Positions 42,572-52,791 of a stretch of DNA of 64,000 bases are shown here, piece after piece. This DNA comes from DASRDS01 sp035570055 (lineage in GTDB: Bacteria; Gemmatimonadota; Gemmatimonadetes; Gemmatimonadales; Gemmatimonadaceae). The DNA lies in contig DATMLM010000085.1 in NCBI GenBank assembly GCA_035570055.1, positions 62,001-126,000 on the forward strand. The letters are read 5' to 3'. Each line of letters opens with the position of its first letter. Within the stretch, counting starts at the first letter, position 1. The notes under the pieces are model-generated. The model saw only the letters and a program-made list of their open reading frames with translations, was not told where the DNA came from and made no database searches. Both the position numbers and the translations under genes were made by a program.

Positions 42572-43765
42572 CTATGCGGCCGAGTAGCGCGCCCGGAGGC
42601 GCGCGGTGAGGGTGGGCCCCAGGTAAATCTCGGCGACCGTCTCGTCGAAGACCAGTTGACGGACAGTGCCCGAGACCTTGACCTGCCCATCGAACATGAT
42701 ATAGGCCCGGTCGACAATGTCGAGCGTCTGTTCCACGTTGTGGTCGCTGATCAGCACGCCAATCCCCCGGTGCCGGAGGCCGGCAACAATGGTCTGAATG
42801 TCGTGCACGGCGATCGGATCGACGCCGGCAAATGGCTCGTCGAGCATCATGAATTTCGGGCTGGTGACCAGCGCCCGGGTGATCTCGAGCCGCCGGCGCT
42901 CGCCGCCCGACAACGAGTACGCCTTGTTGTGCCGCAGGTGCTTGATGCTCAACTCGTCGAGCAGCTGCTCGAGCCGCGCCCGGCGCTCGCTGCCCGACAA
43001 GGGGAGCATCTCGAGGATCGCCAGAATATTCTGTTCGACCGTCAGCTTCCGGAAGATCGACGGCTCCTGGGACAAGTAGCCGATCCCCTGGCGCGCGCGA
43101 CGATACATCGGCATCTGCGTGATATCTTCGCCGTCCAACAGAATCCTGCCGGTGAGCGGCTGGATCAGTCCGACGATCATGTAGAATGTCGTCGTCTTCC
43201 CCGCTCCGTTCGGCCCCAGCATCCCGACGATCTCGCCCTGGCGAAGCCGAACCGCGACATCGTTCACGACTTTGCGGCGCCGGTACACCTTCACCAACCC
43301 TTCGGCCTCCAAGGTGCTCCCCGTCCCGACCTCAGGCTCGGGGACGTGGGGATGCACGGCATGACCGCCGCTCTCCCGAATCGCCTCGGCGAGACTCGTG
43401 CGCTTTTCCCGGTCACCGCCGACCACGGCGACGCCACTCCAGACGGCGGGCGCGATCGCGATCAATGCGTCAGGATCGGTCGTGCCCAAGGGCGGCGGGA
43501 TCACCAGCCCCTCATCCGCCATCCGTGGGAGCACGGACGCCAATAAGAACCCTCGCACCTCGTCGAGACTGAGCCGTCCCGCCTCTTGCTCGGCGTCACG
43601 GCCCTCGTTACGGAGTTGCGCCAGGTACTGATCGCGGACACGAATCGCCAGGTCGTTGAGTCGAACGCGGCCATCCGCGTCGGCGGCCTCGATGAGCGCG
43701 GCCAGCACGCCGGCCGTCGTACGGTCGGCTCTCGCGAACGCGAACAGACGATCAGGTATCGTCAT
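42572..43765 (-). CDS. lptB: LptB, LPS export ATPase with an N-terminal extension
   Basis: 397 residues; LptB proteins are usually about 240. The ABC domain begins at about residue 152: Walker A GPNGAGKTT (184-192), signature LSGGERRRLE, Walker B FMMLDEPFAGVDP, and H-loop ISDHN. PMYRRARQGIGYLSQEPSIF is typical LptB. The first 150 residues (YLAQLRNEGRDAEQEAGR, SLDEVRGFLLASVLPRMADE) have no LptB counterpart and look winged-helix-like. Start ATG 43765 overlaps the upstream stop by 4 bases, which supports the long form. Powers LPS movement with LptFG. Confidence 0.93.
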   Translation of the reverse strand: MTIPDRLFAFARADRTTAGVLAALIEAADADGRVRLNDLAIRVRDQYLAQLRNEGRDAEQEAGRLSLDEVRGFLLASVLPRMADEGLVIPPPLGTTDPDALIAIAPAVWSGVAVVGGDREKRTSLAEAIRESGGHAVHPHVPEPEVGTGSTLEAEGLVKVYRRRKVVNDVAVRLRQGEIVGMLGPNGAGKTTTFYMIVGLIQPLTGRILLDGEDITQMPMYRRARQGIGYLSQEPSIFRKLTVEQNILAILEMLPLSGSERRARLEQLLDELSIKHLRHNKAYSLSGGERRRLEITRALVTSPKFMMLDEPFAGVDPIAVHDIQTIVAGLRHRGIGVLISDHNVEQTLDIVDRAYIMFDGQVKVSGTVRQLVFDETVAEIYLGPTLTARLRARYSAA

Positions 43766-45108
43766 GGACGCCCCGAGAATCCGCCGCGACGGCTACGGCC
43801 CGTACCGGCGGAGTCGCGCTTCGCCTTGGTCGAGTCTTCAACGATCGGCTCGAGCATCACGCCCGAGACGCTGTCCTTGACGGTGACCGTTTGCACGGAG
43901 CGCTGCACGAGCTGGATCTCGATGTCGTGGCCTCGCACGTAGTTGAGCGCCGGGACCTTGGCGCGTTTGTCCTTCGGTGGCATCTGGTAGAGCGACCGGG
44001 CGTGGCCCAACGCGATGACCGTTTTGACTTCCGGTTGCTTATTCGTATCTGACGGGGCCCGAACCGTCGTGCTGTCGAAATAGGCGATGATCGTGTCGCC
44101 CTTCATCCAGTCCTTGTCCTTGGATTTGATCTTGATCGTGTCCGGAATGCTTTGGGCAAATGCCTTGCCGACCGAGCGGACCTGGCGCAGAACCTGGCCC
44201 GGGAGCATCGCGTCGATCGAGTCGGCGAGGATATCGCGTTCCCCCGTGTTGGCGCGGGCGCGCGATGGGCCCCAGGCGTAGGCGCGCTCCAACTGCTTGT
44301 TCGTCACGCGAAGGTCGATCGTGTCTGACCAGAGGTGCAGTTCCTGGCTTACGACGTCGCCGCGCGCGTACGCCTTGACGCGTTGGAGCTGGCGGAGCTT
44401 CGAGTACAGGTCGATCACGTCGCCATGAAGTATGAATGGGCGACTCTGCTTGCCGTGGATCACGGGCTTGATCATCAAGCGCATAAACTCGATGCCCTGA
44501 TCGAGATAGGCCGAGTCGCCGTGGGCGTCGACGTCCGATCGGTCGATGTCGACTTTGCCGGAGGCGAAGATCAAGCTGTCGTTCACGGAGACGATCGTGT
44601 TGGCGTCCACACCGACCGGGGGCTCGGGGCGGCCGAGCGAATCGCGTTGGACGAGGTCCAAGTGCGGGCGGCCGGTGGCGGTCATCTGTGCCTGGGCGCG
44701 AACGCCCGGAAGCGCACGCAAGTAGTCGGCGTGGGGGCCGTGCATCACCGAGCCGCTGGGCGTGTGGGCGACGACGTTGCCGTCGGCGATCAGGCGGGCG
44801 TCGACTTGATAGTACCAGGCGCGGTCGGCGTCCATCTTGGCGCGGGGCTCCGTGTAGTGCACGTGGCCGATCGCGTACATCACGCCCTGGTCTTCGTAGG
44901 ACTCGGCGCTGTCGGAGATCAGCGTCAGGTTCTGCGATGGGCAGTGGGCGATCACGCCATTTCCGAGGAATGTGTTGTATTTCCCGCTCGGCAGCTTGAC
45001 GGCCGTGCCCCGGGTCGAGTCGGTGTTCTCGAATACCAGACGGCACGGGCCCGCCGGCGGTTGGGCGCCGAGGGCTCCCGCTATCAGGAGGACCGCGAGG
45101 GACTTCAT
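43762..45108 (-). CDS. LptA/OstA-like periplasmic LPS transport protein
   Basis: 448 residues, longer than classical LptA. The leader is a short signal peptide (MKSLAVLLIAGALGAQPP). Beta-jellyroll repeats of the OstA/LptA fold follow (LTLISDSAESYEDQGVMYA, MDADRAWYYQVDARLIADG, VDIDRSDVDAHGDSAYL), and a Ser/Arg-rich C-terminal tail ends the protein. It lies between lptC and lptB, which fits the LPS bridge. I cannot say whether it replaces LptA or the N-terminal part of LptD. Confidence 0.8.
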   Translation of the reverse strand: MKSLAVLLIAGALGAQPPAGPCRLVFENTDSTRGTAVKLPSGKYNTFLGNGVIAHCPSQNLTLISDSAESYEDQGVMYAIGHVHYTEPRAKMDADRAWYYQVDARLIADGNVVAHTPSGSVMHGPHADYLRALPGVRAQAQMTATGRPHLDLVQRDSLGRPEPPVGVDANTIVSVNDSLIFASGKVDIDRSDVDAHGDSAYLDQGIEFMRLMIKPVIHGKQSRPFILHGDVIDLYSKLRQLQRVKAYARGDVVSQELHLWSDTIDLRVTNKQLERAYAWGPSRARANTGERDILADSIDAMLPGQVLRQVRSVGKAFAQSIPDTIKIKSKDKDWMKGDTIIAYFDSTTVRAPSDTNKQPEVKTVIALGHARSLYQMPPKDKRAKVPALNYVRGHDIEIQLVQRSVQTVTVKDSVSGVMLEPIVEDSTKAKRDSAGTGRSRRGGFSGRP

Positions 45109-45857
45109 GCTTTTGGTGGATGCACGACGCTATCGCGCCGCGTGCTGTCGCGACGGGTACTATCGCGCCTGGTGCTGTCGCGCCGGCTGCTGTCCACTGG
45201 AGCGGCCGGCGGCGGCGGCGGGGGCGGAGGACCGGTCGGCAATCCCTGCGCCTGGGCCGGCGTAGCGACTTGCGTACCGGGCGTGGGTTGGGAGCCGGAA
45301 GACGCTTGGTTCGACGGGAGCACGACTTGTCCCCCGAGACCACTGCACGCGCGCAAGCAATGAATGTTGTTCATGTTCGGGTCGGACGTGAAGCCGATCC
45401 CGGTCAGACGGCGGGAGGAGTCGGTGGTGACGAACGCCGAGTCGCTCGAAATCTCGTTCCGCGTCTGGTTGAAGCGCAGCACGGACGTCGTGAGACGGCG
45501 GCCGTCGACGGTGTTGACGATGACATTGCCGCGCGCCTCCATGTTGCCCGTGCGGTTGTTGTACGTGCCTTCCTTCGAGGTCAACACGGCGTTCTTGGCG
45601 CCGACGTCGGTGAAGAACGTCACCAAGACGTGGCCGCGCATCTCGATGCGCGTGTTGTCGTCGAAGAAGTAGGCGGTGTCCGAATACAGATCCGACTTGC
45701 TCACGCCGCCGTCGGTCATCTTCGACCGGGCGCCGAAGACCACCTGGTCGGCCGAGTCGGCCAGCGGATTATGCGGCGCGCTCGGGGACTTTTGGCCGCG
45801 GCCGCATCCCATTAGGCCGAGCACCAGCACCCATCGAAGCGCCGGCTTCACCCACAC
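45105..45857 (-). CDS. lptC: LptC-like lipoprotein with an extended repeat tail
   Basis: 250 residues. A lipobox-like N-terminus (GLMGCGRG) and a LptC-type beta-jellyroll (VFGARSKMTDGGV, YSDTAYFFDDNTRIEMRG, ARGNVIVNTVDGRRL) are followed by a Cys pair (HCLRAC) and a disordered tail with PPPPPPPP and repeats of RRDST. LptC links LptBFG to LptA. Four-base overlap with the LptA-like gene, ten-base overlap with kdsD. The tail repeat is described separately. Confidence 0.85.
   Translation of the reverse strand: MWVKPALRWVLVLGLMGCGRGQKSPSAPHNPLADSADQVVFGARSKMTDGGVSKSDLYSDTAYFFDDNTRIEMRGHVLVTFFTDVGAKNAVLTSKEGTYNNRTGNMEARGNVIVNTVDGRRLTTSVLRFNQTRNEISSDSAFVTTDSSRRLTGIGFTSDPNMNNIHCLRACSGLGGQVVLPSNQASSGSQPTPGTQVATPAQAQGLPTGPPPPPPPPAAPVDSSRRDSTRRDSTRRDSTRRDSVVHPPKA
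45129..45188 (-). repeat. Four 15-base repeats encoding RRDS(T/V)
   Basis: Units at 45129-45143, 45144-45158, 45159-45173 and 45174-45188 each encode a five-residue RRDS(T/V) unit in the lptC tail. The bases vary mainly at synonymous positions while the protein unit is kept, which suggests constraint at the protein level or an old expansion. Confidence 0.7.
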
Positions 45858-46840
45858 CCCGCGCGCATCAGATCGTGCAGGTGCACGACACCGACGACCC
45901 GCTCGGCGTCGTCGAGCACCGGCATCGCGACGATGCTGTGTTGCTGCATGCGGTGCACGACCGTGCTCCCGAGCTCCGTCGCGTGGGCGAGGCGCGGGGA
46001 CGTTGTCATCACCGACCGCACGGGCGTCCCGAGTGGATCCGTGGAGCGCTCCATGAGGCGCGTGAAGTCGCCGGTCGTTACGACGCCCAAGACGTGGCAG
46101 GTCTCGTCAGTCACGACTACGATACCCCGACGCTCGGCGAGAAGTACCATGGCCTCGCGTATCGACGCGCTTGGGTTCAGTAACGGGAGCGCGTCACGTT
46201 CCATCACATCGCTCACTTTCGTGAGCAGCCGCCGACCAAGCGCTCCGCCCGGATGCAACCGCGCGAAATCCGCGGCGCTGAACCCGCGTTCTTCGAGAAG
46301 CGCGACCGCGAGGGCGTCGCCAAGAGCGAGCGCAACTGTAGTACTTGCCGTCGGCGCTAGGTCGTGGGGGCAGGCTTCTTCATCGACCGCGGCATCGAGC
46401 ACGACGTCCGAATGGCGTGCGATGGTCGAATCTGGCACGCCAGTGATCGCGATAACCTTGACGCCGAACCGCTTGAGGTGATCGAGCAGCGCCACCAGCT
46501 CGGCGGATTCGCCGCTCTTGGAGATCAGGATCGCCACGTCGTCTTCGCTGACGAGACCGAGGTCGCCATGGAGACCATCGACCGCGTGCAGGAATGTCGC
46601 CGCTGTGCCCGTCGACGTCAGCGTCGAGGCGATCTTGGCTCCGACGTGGCCAGACTTGCCAACGCCCGTCACCAGCACTCGGCCATTGGACGCGAGAACC
46701 AGCGCCACCGCTCGGGCGAACTCGGCACCGAGCTTCGACTCTGCTCGCGCGAGCGCTGCGCGCTCTGCGCTTACCACGCGAACCCCGCGGGCAACTATGC
46801 GTTGGTCGACAGGGGACAGCACTGGGTCCGGGGAGCTCAT
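45848..46840 (-). CDS. kdsD: Arabinose-5-phosphate isomerase (KdsD/KpsF)
   Basis: 330 residues. A SIS domain (VTGVGKSGHVGAKIASTLTS; ISKSGESAELVALLDHLKRF) converts ribulose-5-P to arabinose-5-P, the first Kdo step. Two CBS domains follow (DVMERDALPLLNPSASIREA and DETCHVLGVVTTGDFTRL). Start ATG 46840 overlaps kdsC's stop by 4 bases. It supplies KdsA in the same operon. Confidence 0.95.
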   Translation of the reverse strand: MSSPDPVLSPVDQRIVARGVRVVSAERAALARAESKLGAEFARAVALVLASNGRVLVTGVGKSGHVGAKIASTLTSTGTAATFLHAVDGLHGDLGLVSEDDVAILISKSGESAELVALLDHLKRFGVKVIAITGVPDSTIARHSDVVLDAAVDEEACPHDLAPTASTTVALALGDALAVALLEERGFSAADFARLHPGGALGRRLLTKVSDVMERDALPLLNPSASIREAMVLLAERRGIVVVTDETCHVLGVVTTGDFTRLMERSTDPLGTPVRSVMTTSPRLAHATELGSTVVHRMQQHSIVAMPVLDDAERVVGVVHLHDLMRAGCG

Positions 46841-47418
46841 CCCAGTACTACCTCACTCACGTCGGCGTTCGACTTGTCGGCGACGTAGCGCTCGACGACC
46901 TGGGTCCACTCGCCGCGAGCGGTGAGCAATAGCTCGGAGAACTCGCGGATGGCGCCGAAGCCGCCCGCCCGGGTGAGCTGCAGCTTGGCCACGTCGCGGA
47001 TCTCGGGCACCGCATTGCCGACGGCAACCGGCAGAGCGACCACGCGCAAAATGCCGAGGTCCGGAAAGTCGTCGCCAACGAACGCCGTCTCGGCCAGCGT
47101 ATAGCCCTCACGCGCCAGGAGACGCTGGAGCGCCGGGAGCTTCCGGGCTTGGTCGTCCTGGGCGACGCCGTCGACGCGAAGCTCGGCCGCACGGAGGCGT
47201 ACGCTCTCGGAGACCCGGCCCGTCACGATCATCACGCGGAGACCCGCCTCGCGCATGCAGTAGATGCCGAAGCCATCCTGGATGTCGTAGCGCTTGAACT
47301 CGTGCGCCGTGCCGCCGACATCGCCCAGGTAGATCCCACCGTCGGTGAGGACGCCGTCGACGTCCAAGCCGACAACCTTAATGCGCCGCGCGAGCGCCGG
47401 GTCGATTACTGGCGGCAT
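46837..47418 (-). CDS. kdsC: 3-deoxy-D-manno-octulosonate-8-phosphate phosphatase
   Basis: 193 residues. HAD-family phosphatase of the tetrameric C0 class: nucleophile motif VVGLDVDGVLTDG, conserved Thr/Lys in VMIVTGR and LAREGYTLAETAFVGDDFPD. Removes phosphate from Kdo-8-P. Start ATG 47418 overlaps kdsA by 13 bases. Length (about 190) fits the family. Confidence 0.95.
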   Translation of the reverse strand: MPPVIDPALARRIKVVGLDVDGVLTDGGIYLGDVGGTAHEFKRYDIQDGFGIYCMREAGLRVMIVTGRVSESVRLRAAELRVDGVAQDDQARKLPALQRLLAREGYTLAETAFVGDDFPDLGILRVVALPVAVGNAVPEIRDVAKLQLTRAGGFGAIREFSELLLTARGEWTQVVERYVADKSNADVSEVVLG

Positions 47419-48209
47419 CGCGTCCAGAGGTCGATCGCGCGATCGATCAGTGCGTCCAGCTCCGACAAGGGGAGCATATTCGGGCCGTCGCTCGGCGCCT
47501 TGTCGGGATCCGGGTGCGTCTCGAGAAAGAGCCCGTCGGCGCCCGCCGCGACGGCCGCCAGCACGAGATCCGGGATGCACTCACGGACTCCACCGCTCGA
47601 CCCCTCGGCGCCCTTCCCTGGCTGCTGCACGCTGTGCGTCGCGTCGAAGATCACCGGCGCGTCGCAGGCGGCGCGCAGGCGGCGAAAGTTGCGCATGTCG
47701 ACGACGAGGTCACCGTAGCCGAAGAACGTTCCGCGCTCGGTCACCGCGACTTCCGAGGGCCCTGAGCAGCGCACTTTCTCTACGGCGCCCCGCATGCCGT
47801 CGGGATGCATCCACTGGCCCTTCTTGATATTCACGGGGAGGCCAGTGGCGCCCGCCGCGATGAGGAGATCGGTTTGCCGGCACAGGAACGCGGGGATCTG
47901 GAGGACGTCGACCACGTCCGAGACTTCCTCGCATTGCTCCGGCTCGTGCACGTCGGTCAGGACACGGAGACCCGACGCCTTGCGAACGCGCTCCAGCGCG
48001 GCCAGACCGAGGTGCAGGCCCGGCCCGCGGGCGGCGCTGACGTTGGAACGGTTCGCCTTGTCGAAGCTGGCCTTGTAGATCACCCCACCCGGCACGCGCG
48101 GCGCCAGCCGCGCGAGGTGCTCGGCCACCTGCAGGTTGAGCGCGTCATCCTCCAGGACACAGGGCCCGGCGATGAGAAAGAAGGCTTTTGGCGGAAACGC
48201 GCTCGGCAC
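47406..48209 (-). CDS. kdsA: 3-deoxy-8-phosphooctulonate synthase, metal-dependent type
   Basis: 267 residues. Joins phosphoenolpyruvate and arabinose-5-P. IAGPCVLEDD places Cys17 where Asn stands in the metal-independent E. coli enzyme; as in Aquifex aeolicus, this marks the metal-dependent class. Other motifs are YKASFDKANRSN, GQWMHPDGM and DATHSVQQPG. Starts 7 bases after pyrG's stop. Confidence 0.95.
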   Translation of the reverse strand: MPSAFPPKAFFLIAGPCVLEDDALNLQVAEHLARLAPRVPGGVIYKASFDKANRSNVSAARGPGLHLGLAALERVRKASGLRVLTDVHEPEQCEEVSDVVDVLQIPAFLCRQTDLLIAAGATGLPVNIKKGQWMHPDGMRGAVEKVRCSGPSEVAVTERGTFFGYGDLVVDMRNFRRLRAACDAPVIFDATHSVQQPGKGAEGSSGGVRECIPDLVLAAVAAGADGLFLETHPDPDKAPSDGPNMLPLSELDALIDRAIDLWTRCRQ

Positions 48210-48216
48210 AGGGCCC

Positions 48217-49881
<1,665 letters not shown>

Positions 49882-49882
49882 T

Positions 49883-50647
49883 TTATCGCCGTCCTCCATT
49901 GTGCAAAGTAAGAATCCCTTCTGCTCGCTTGAGATCGTCCTCGGTGTCGATCCCGCCGCCTGGAGGGGTCTCGGCTACCACGGCGACCCCGATGGTCTCG
50001 CCCGCGGCTAACGCGCGGAGCTGTTCCAGGCGCTCGACGACTTCCAACGGATGCGGCGGTCGCGCGACCCACGCGGCCAGCGCTGGTCGCGTATAGGTGT
50101 AGAGACCCAGGTGCTGCCGGACCAGCCCATTGCGCACGGACTCGTCGGAGGCATCGCGCAACCACGGAATCGGGGCGCGCGAGAAATACAACGCCCGCCC
50201 GGAATCGTCGACGATCACTTTCACGATCGACGGGTCCTGCAATATCGCGGGAGAAGCGGGCACCGCGGCTGTCCCAAGTTGGAACACGCCACCGGCGACC
50301 TGCGCGATCGCTCCGCGTACGGCTTCGACGCCGATGAACGGCTCGTCACCCTGCACGTTCAGAATCAGATCGTAGCCGGCGTACTCCGCTCGCGCCGCGA
50401 CCTCGGCGACGCGGTCGGTCCCCGAGACGTGCGACGGACTCGTGAGCGCGCACTCGGCGCCCGCGGCGCGGACCACGTCGGCCACCTCCTCGCTCTCGGT
50501 CGCGACGACCACCCGATCAGCGACATCCATCTCGGCCACACGCGACCAGACTCGGACGACGAGCGGGGTGCCGGCAAGAAGGCGGAGCGGCTTTCGCGGG
50601 AGGCGAACCGCCGCGAGGCGGGCTGGGATCACCGCAAGAGTTCTCAT
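49883..50647 (-). CDS. kdsB: 3-deoxy-manno-octulosonate cytidylyltransferase
   Basis: 254 residues. Activates Kdo with CTP to CMP-Kdo. Motifs are VIPARLAAVRLPRKPL, GTDRVAE and NVQGDEPFI, plus RQHLGLYTYTRPAL. Family length. Placed immediately before pyrG, whose product is its substrate. Confidence 0.95.
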   Translation of the reverse strand: MRTLAVIPARLAAVRLPRKPLRLLAGTPLVVRVWSRVAEMDVADRVVVATESEEVADVVRAAGAECALTSPSHVSGTDRVAEVAARAEYAGYDLILNVQGDEPFIGVEAVRGAIAQVAGGVFQLGTAAVPASPAILQDPSIVKVIVDDSGRALYFSRAPIPWLRDASDESVRNGLVRQHLGLYTYTRPALAAWVARPPHPLEVVERLEQLRALAAGETIGVAVVAETPPGGGIDTEDDLKRAEGILTLHNGGRR

Positions 50648-50692
50648 GCGCGGAGCGGCCGCGCGGCTGCAAAATTCACGCCACGAAAGCTA

Positions 50693-52210
50693 TCAGAATA
50701 GCGGGGTGGTTGGCAACACCGCGCCAACCGCGAAATCATGGTGTCCCGTGGCGGGATCGACGAGCAGGACGAACTGGAAGATCCCGATGATCGCCTGGGG
50801 CCCGATGTTGTTCGTGAAGTGCGGCAAGTGCCGGACGCCGGCCGCGCCGGTCGTGTAGTAGGGGCCGATTTGCGGCGGGCCGAAGAGCGGGATCGAGAAG
50901 AGATGGATCGGGATCAAATAGCTGGCCGAGAGCCACACGAGATCGTCGCCGCCCTCTTGGAGCATGAACAAGGTCGGGATCGTCGGTGCGCCACCGACGT
51001 AGGCGTAGCGCTGCGCGGGCGAGGCGTGGCCGCCGGTCACGACATCGTGCGTCAGGAACTCGAACGTGTGGTCAGCGATCGCCGGAACTTTCACATCCGC
51101 GTCGAGTGTGGTCTGGACCCAGGTCCCCGACACCGGCGACGTGAATGGGACCTCGAGCCCGAAGCTCCCGTTCGCCGAAATCCCTTCGGGTGACGTCCAC
51201 AACCCTCTCAAGCCGCCGATCGCGGAGATAATCCGACCCTGTGTGATGGGCGGGTTGACGCGCCGGACGCCCGATGTATCCAACGGGTTGATCAAGCTCC
51301 ACGCATAGTGGCGCGAGTGCAGGTCGGGACCAACGGACCGGTCGAACTCGTCATTCAGCGAGACGTACGGCGCGATGTTGTTCTGCTTGTCGCCGTATGT
51401 CTTGTTGGCGAGCAGCGAGAAGTGATCGGATCGATAGTAGTTTCGCGCGTCGGACCCCGCGCCCAGCGTCGCGGTGGAGTTGTAGTATCCGGGTCGACTC
51501 CACGCATCGTTCGTGAGCGTCGTCCGCTCGCCCAGGAACGTCAGGAACCGCCAGTTGATGGCGAGCGATGGATCGAAGTGGCCGAGGTTCGATCGGTACG
51601 TGACGAGCGGTGACAGGTGCAGGTGCAGGCTATCGAAATTCACGTTCGGGCCCCAGCTCGCGGAGAGCCCGTCGCTCCGATCGTAGCTCGGGATGCGAAA
51701 GCCGTAGAACACTGGAAAGCGCACGCCGACGAGCGGAGCGAGGCCGCGCGGCCAGTATTCGACCGTCACGGTCGGCCCATCGTTCTTGAGCTGGATCTTC
51801 TCGCACGGTTCGATCACGACGCCGTAGCGAACCGACGCCTGCGCCGACGCGTACACGCCGCCGCAGATCGCGATCGCGTGGCCGTCGATGTGCGAGCCGG
51901 GATGGAGGTAGAGGTCGCCGCCGATCACCATCACGTCGCCTTTGACCGTGTCTTCGACGGCGACGGCTTTGGCGATGAGCACGATCGACCTCGGGATCGT
52001 CGCCCCACGGGCGAGCGTCATCGTCGTCGTGTCGGTGCCGCAGACCATCTCGTGTGGCTGCGCGAGAACCGCGCGGACGACGGGGCCGCTGACGGCGCTA
52101 TGCGCGTCGATGAGACGCGCGCTCAGGCAGTGCGGTCCCTCCTCCTGCTGGGCGTGCGCCGAACTGCCCGCGATGAGCGCCGAGAGAAGCGCGAAGCGTA
52201 AGCGTCTCAC
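50693..52210 (-). CDS. Exported bactofilin-like plus outer-membrane barrel protein
   Basis: 505 residues from GTG 52210, which overlaps pabA's stop by 4 bases (GTGA). The signal peptide is RRLRFALLSALIAGSSAHA. Residues about 60-140 look like a bactofilin/polymer-forming repeat (VKGDVMVIGGDLYLHPGSHI, GHAIAICGGV). The remainder alternates short amphipathic strands ending in aromatic residues (FEFLTHDVVTGGHAS, YYTTGAAGVRHLPHFT), a pattern of outer-membrane barrels. C-terminal residue is Phe (TTPLF), as many barrels require for assembly. Function unknown. Confidence 0.7.
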   Translation of the reverse strand: MRRLRFALLSALIAGSSAHAQQEEGPHCLSARLIDAHSAVSGPVVRAVLAQPHEMVCGTDTTTMTLARGATIPRSIVLIAKAVAVEDTVKGDVMVIGGDLYLHPGSHIDGHAIAICGGVYASAQASVRYGVVIEPCEKIQLKNDGPTVTVEYWPRGLAPLVGVRFPVFYGFRIPSYDRSDGLSASWGPNVNFDSLHLHLSPLVTYRSNLGHFDPSLAINWRFLTFLGERTTLTNDAWSRPGYYNSTATLGAGSDARNYYRSDHFSLLANKTYGDKQNNIAPYVSLNDEFDRSVGPDLHSRHYAWSLINPLDTSGVRRVNPPITQGRIISAIGGLRGLWTSPEGISANGSFGLEVPFTSPVSGTWVQTTLDADVKVPAIADHTFEFLTHDVVTGGHASPAQRYAYVGGAPTIPTLFMLQEGGDDLVWLSASYLIPIHLFSIPLFGPPQIGPYYTTGAAGVRHLPHFTNNIGPQAIIGIFQFVLLVDPATGHHDFAVGAVLPTTPLF

Positions 52211-52791
52211 GCCGCGCGTTTCGCCAGGCTCAAGAAATTCGCCAGAATTTGCCGGCCGCTGGTCGTCAGGATCGACTCGGGGTGGAACTGCACGCCCCAC
52301 ACCGGATGCGTACGATGGCGGACGGCGTGGATCTCGTCCGGGTCGTCGGTTGCGCGGGCGATGATCTCGAGCTCGGACGGCAGCGACCGCGGATCGACGA
52401 TGAGCGAGTGATAGCGCATCACGTCGAGCGGTGACTCTACCCCCGCGAAGATGCCACCACCGTCGTGCACGACGCGTGACCGCTTCCCATGCATCACGCG
52501 TTTCGCGCGGATGACACGGCCGCCGTAGGCCTCGCCGATCGCTTGGTGACCTAGGCACACGCCCAGGATCGGGATCTCGGCGCCCCAGCGCTTGATCAAT
52601 GCGACCGTGATGCCCGCTTCGATTGGCGTCTTGGGGCCCGGGGAGATTACGATCGCGCTGGGGCGAAGAGTCCCGATATCCTCGACCGTGATGGCATCGT
52701 TCCGGTGCACGAGGGGCCGCTCACCGAGCTCACCCAGGTACTGCACCAGGTTATACGTGAACGAGTCGTAGTTGTCTAAGACGAGAATCAC
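52207..52791 (-). CDS. pabA: Anthranilate/aminodeoxychorismate synthase glutaminase (PabA/TrpG)
   Basis: 194 residues. Class I glutaminase: LDNYDSFTYNL, nucleophile Cys79 in GVCLGHQ, and His170/Glu172 in GVQFHPESIL. Delivers ammonia to PabB or TrpE. GTG 52791 overlaps xerD's stop by 4 bases. No pabB or trpE is nearby, so pathway (folate or tryptophan) is open. Confidence 0.93.
   Translation of the reverse strand: MILVLDNYDSFTYNLVQYLGELGERPLVHRNDAITVEDIGTLRPSAIVISPGPKTPIEAGITVALIKRWGAEIPILGVCLGHQAIGEAYGGRVIRAKRVMHGKRSRVVHDGGGIFAGVESPLDVMRYHSLIVDPRSLPSELEIIARATDDPDEIHAVRHRTHPVWGVQFHPESILTTSGRQILANFLSLAKRAA

Noticed and set aside
45120..45360. Short repeats considered as a CRISPR-like array
   Set aside because: The units are 15 bases with no spacers, and they are in frame in lptC.
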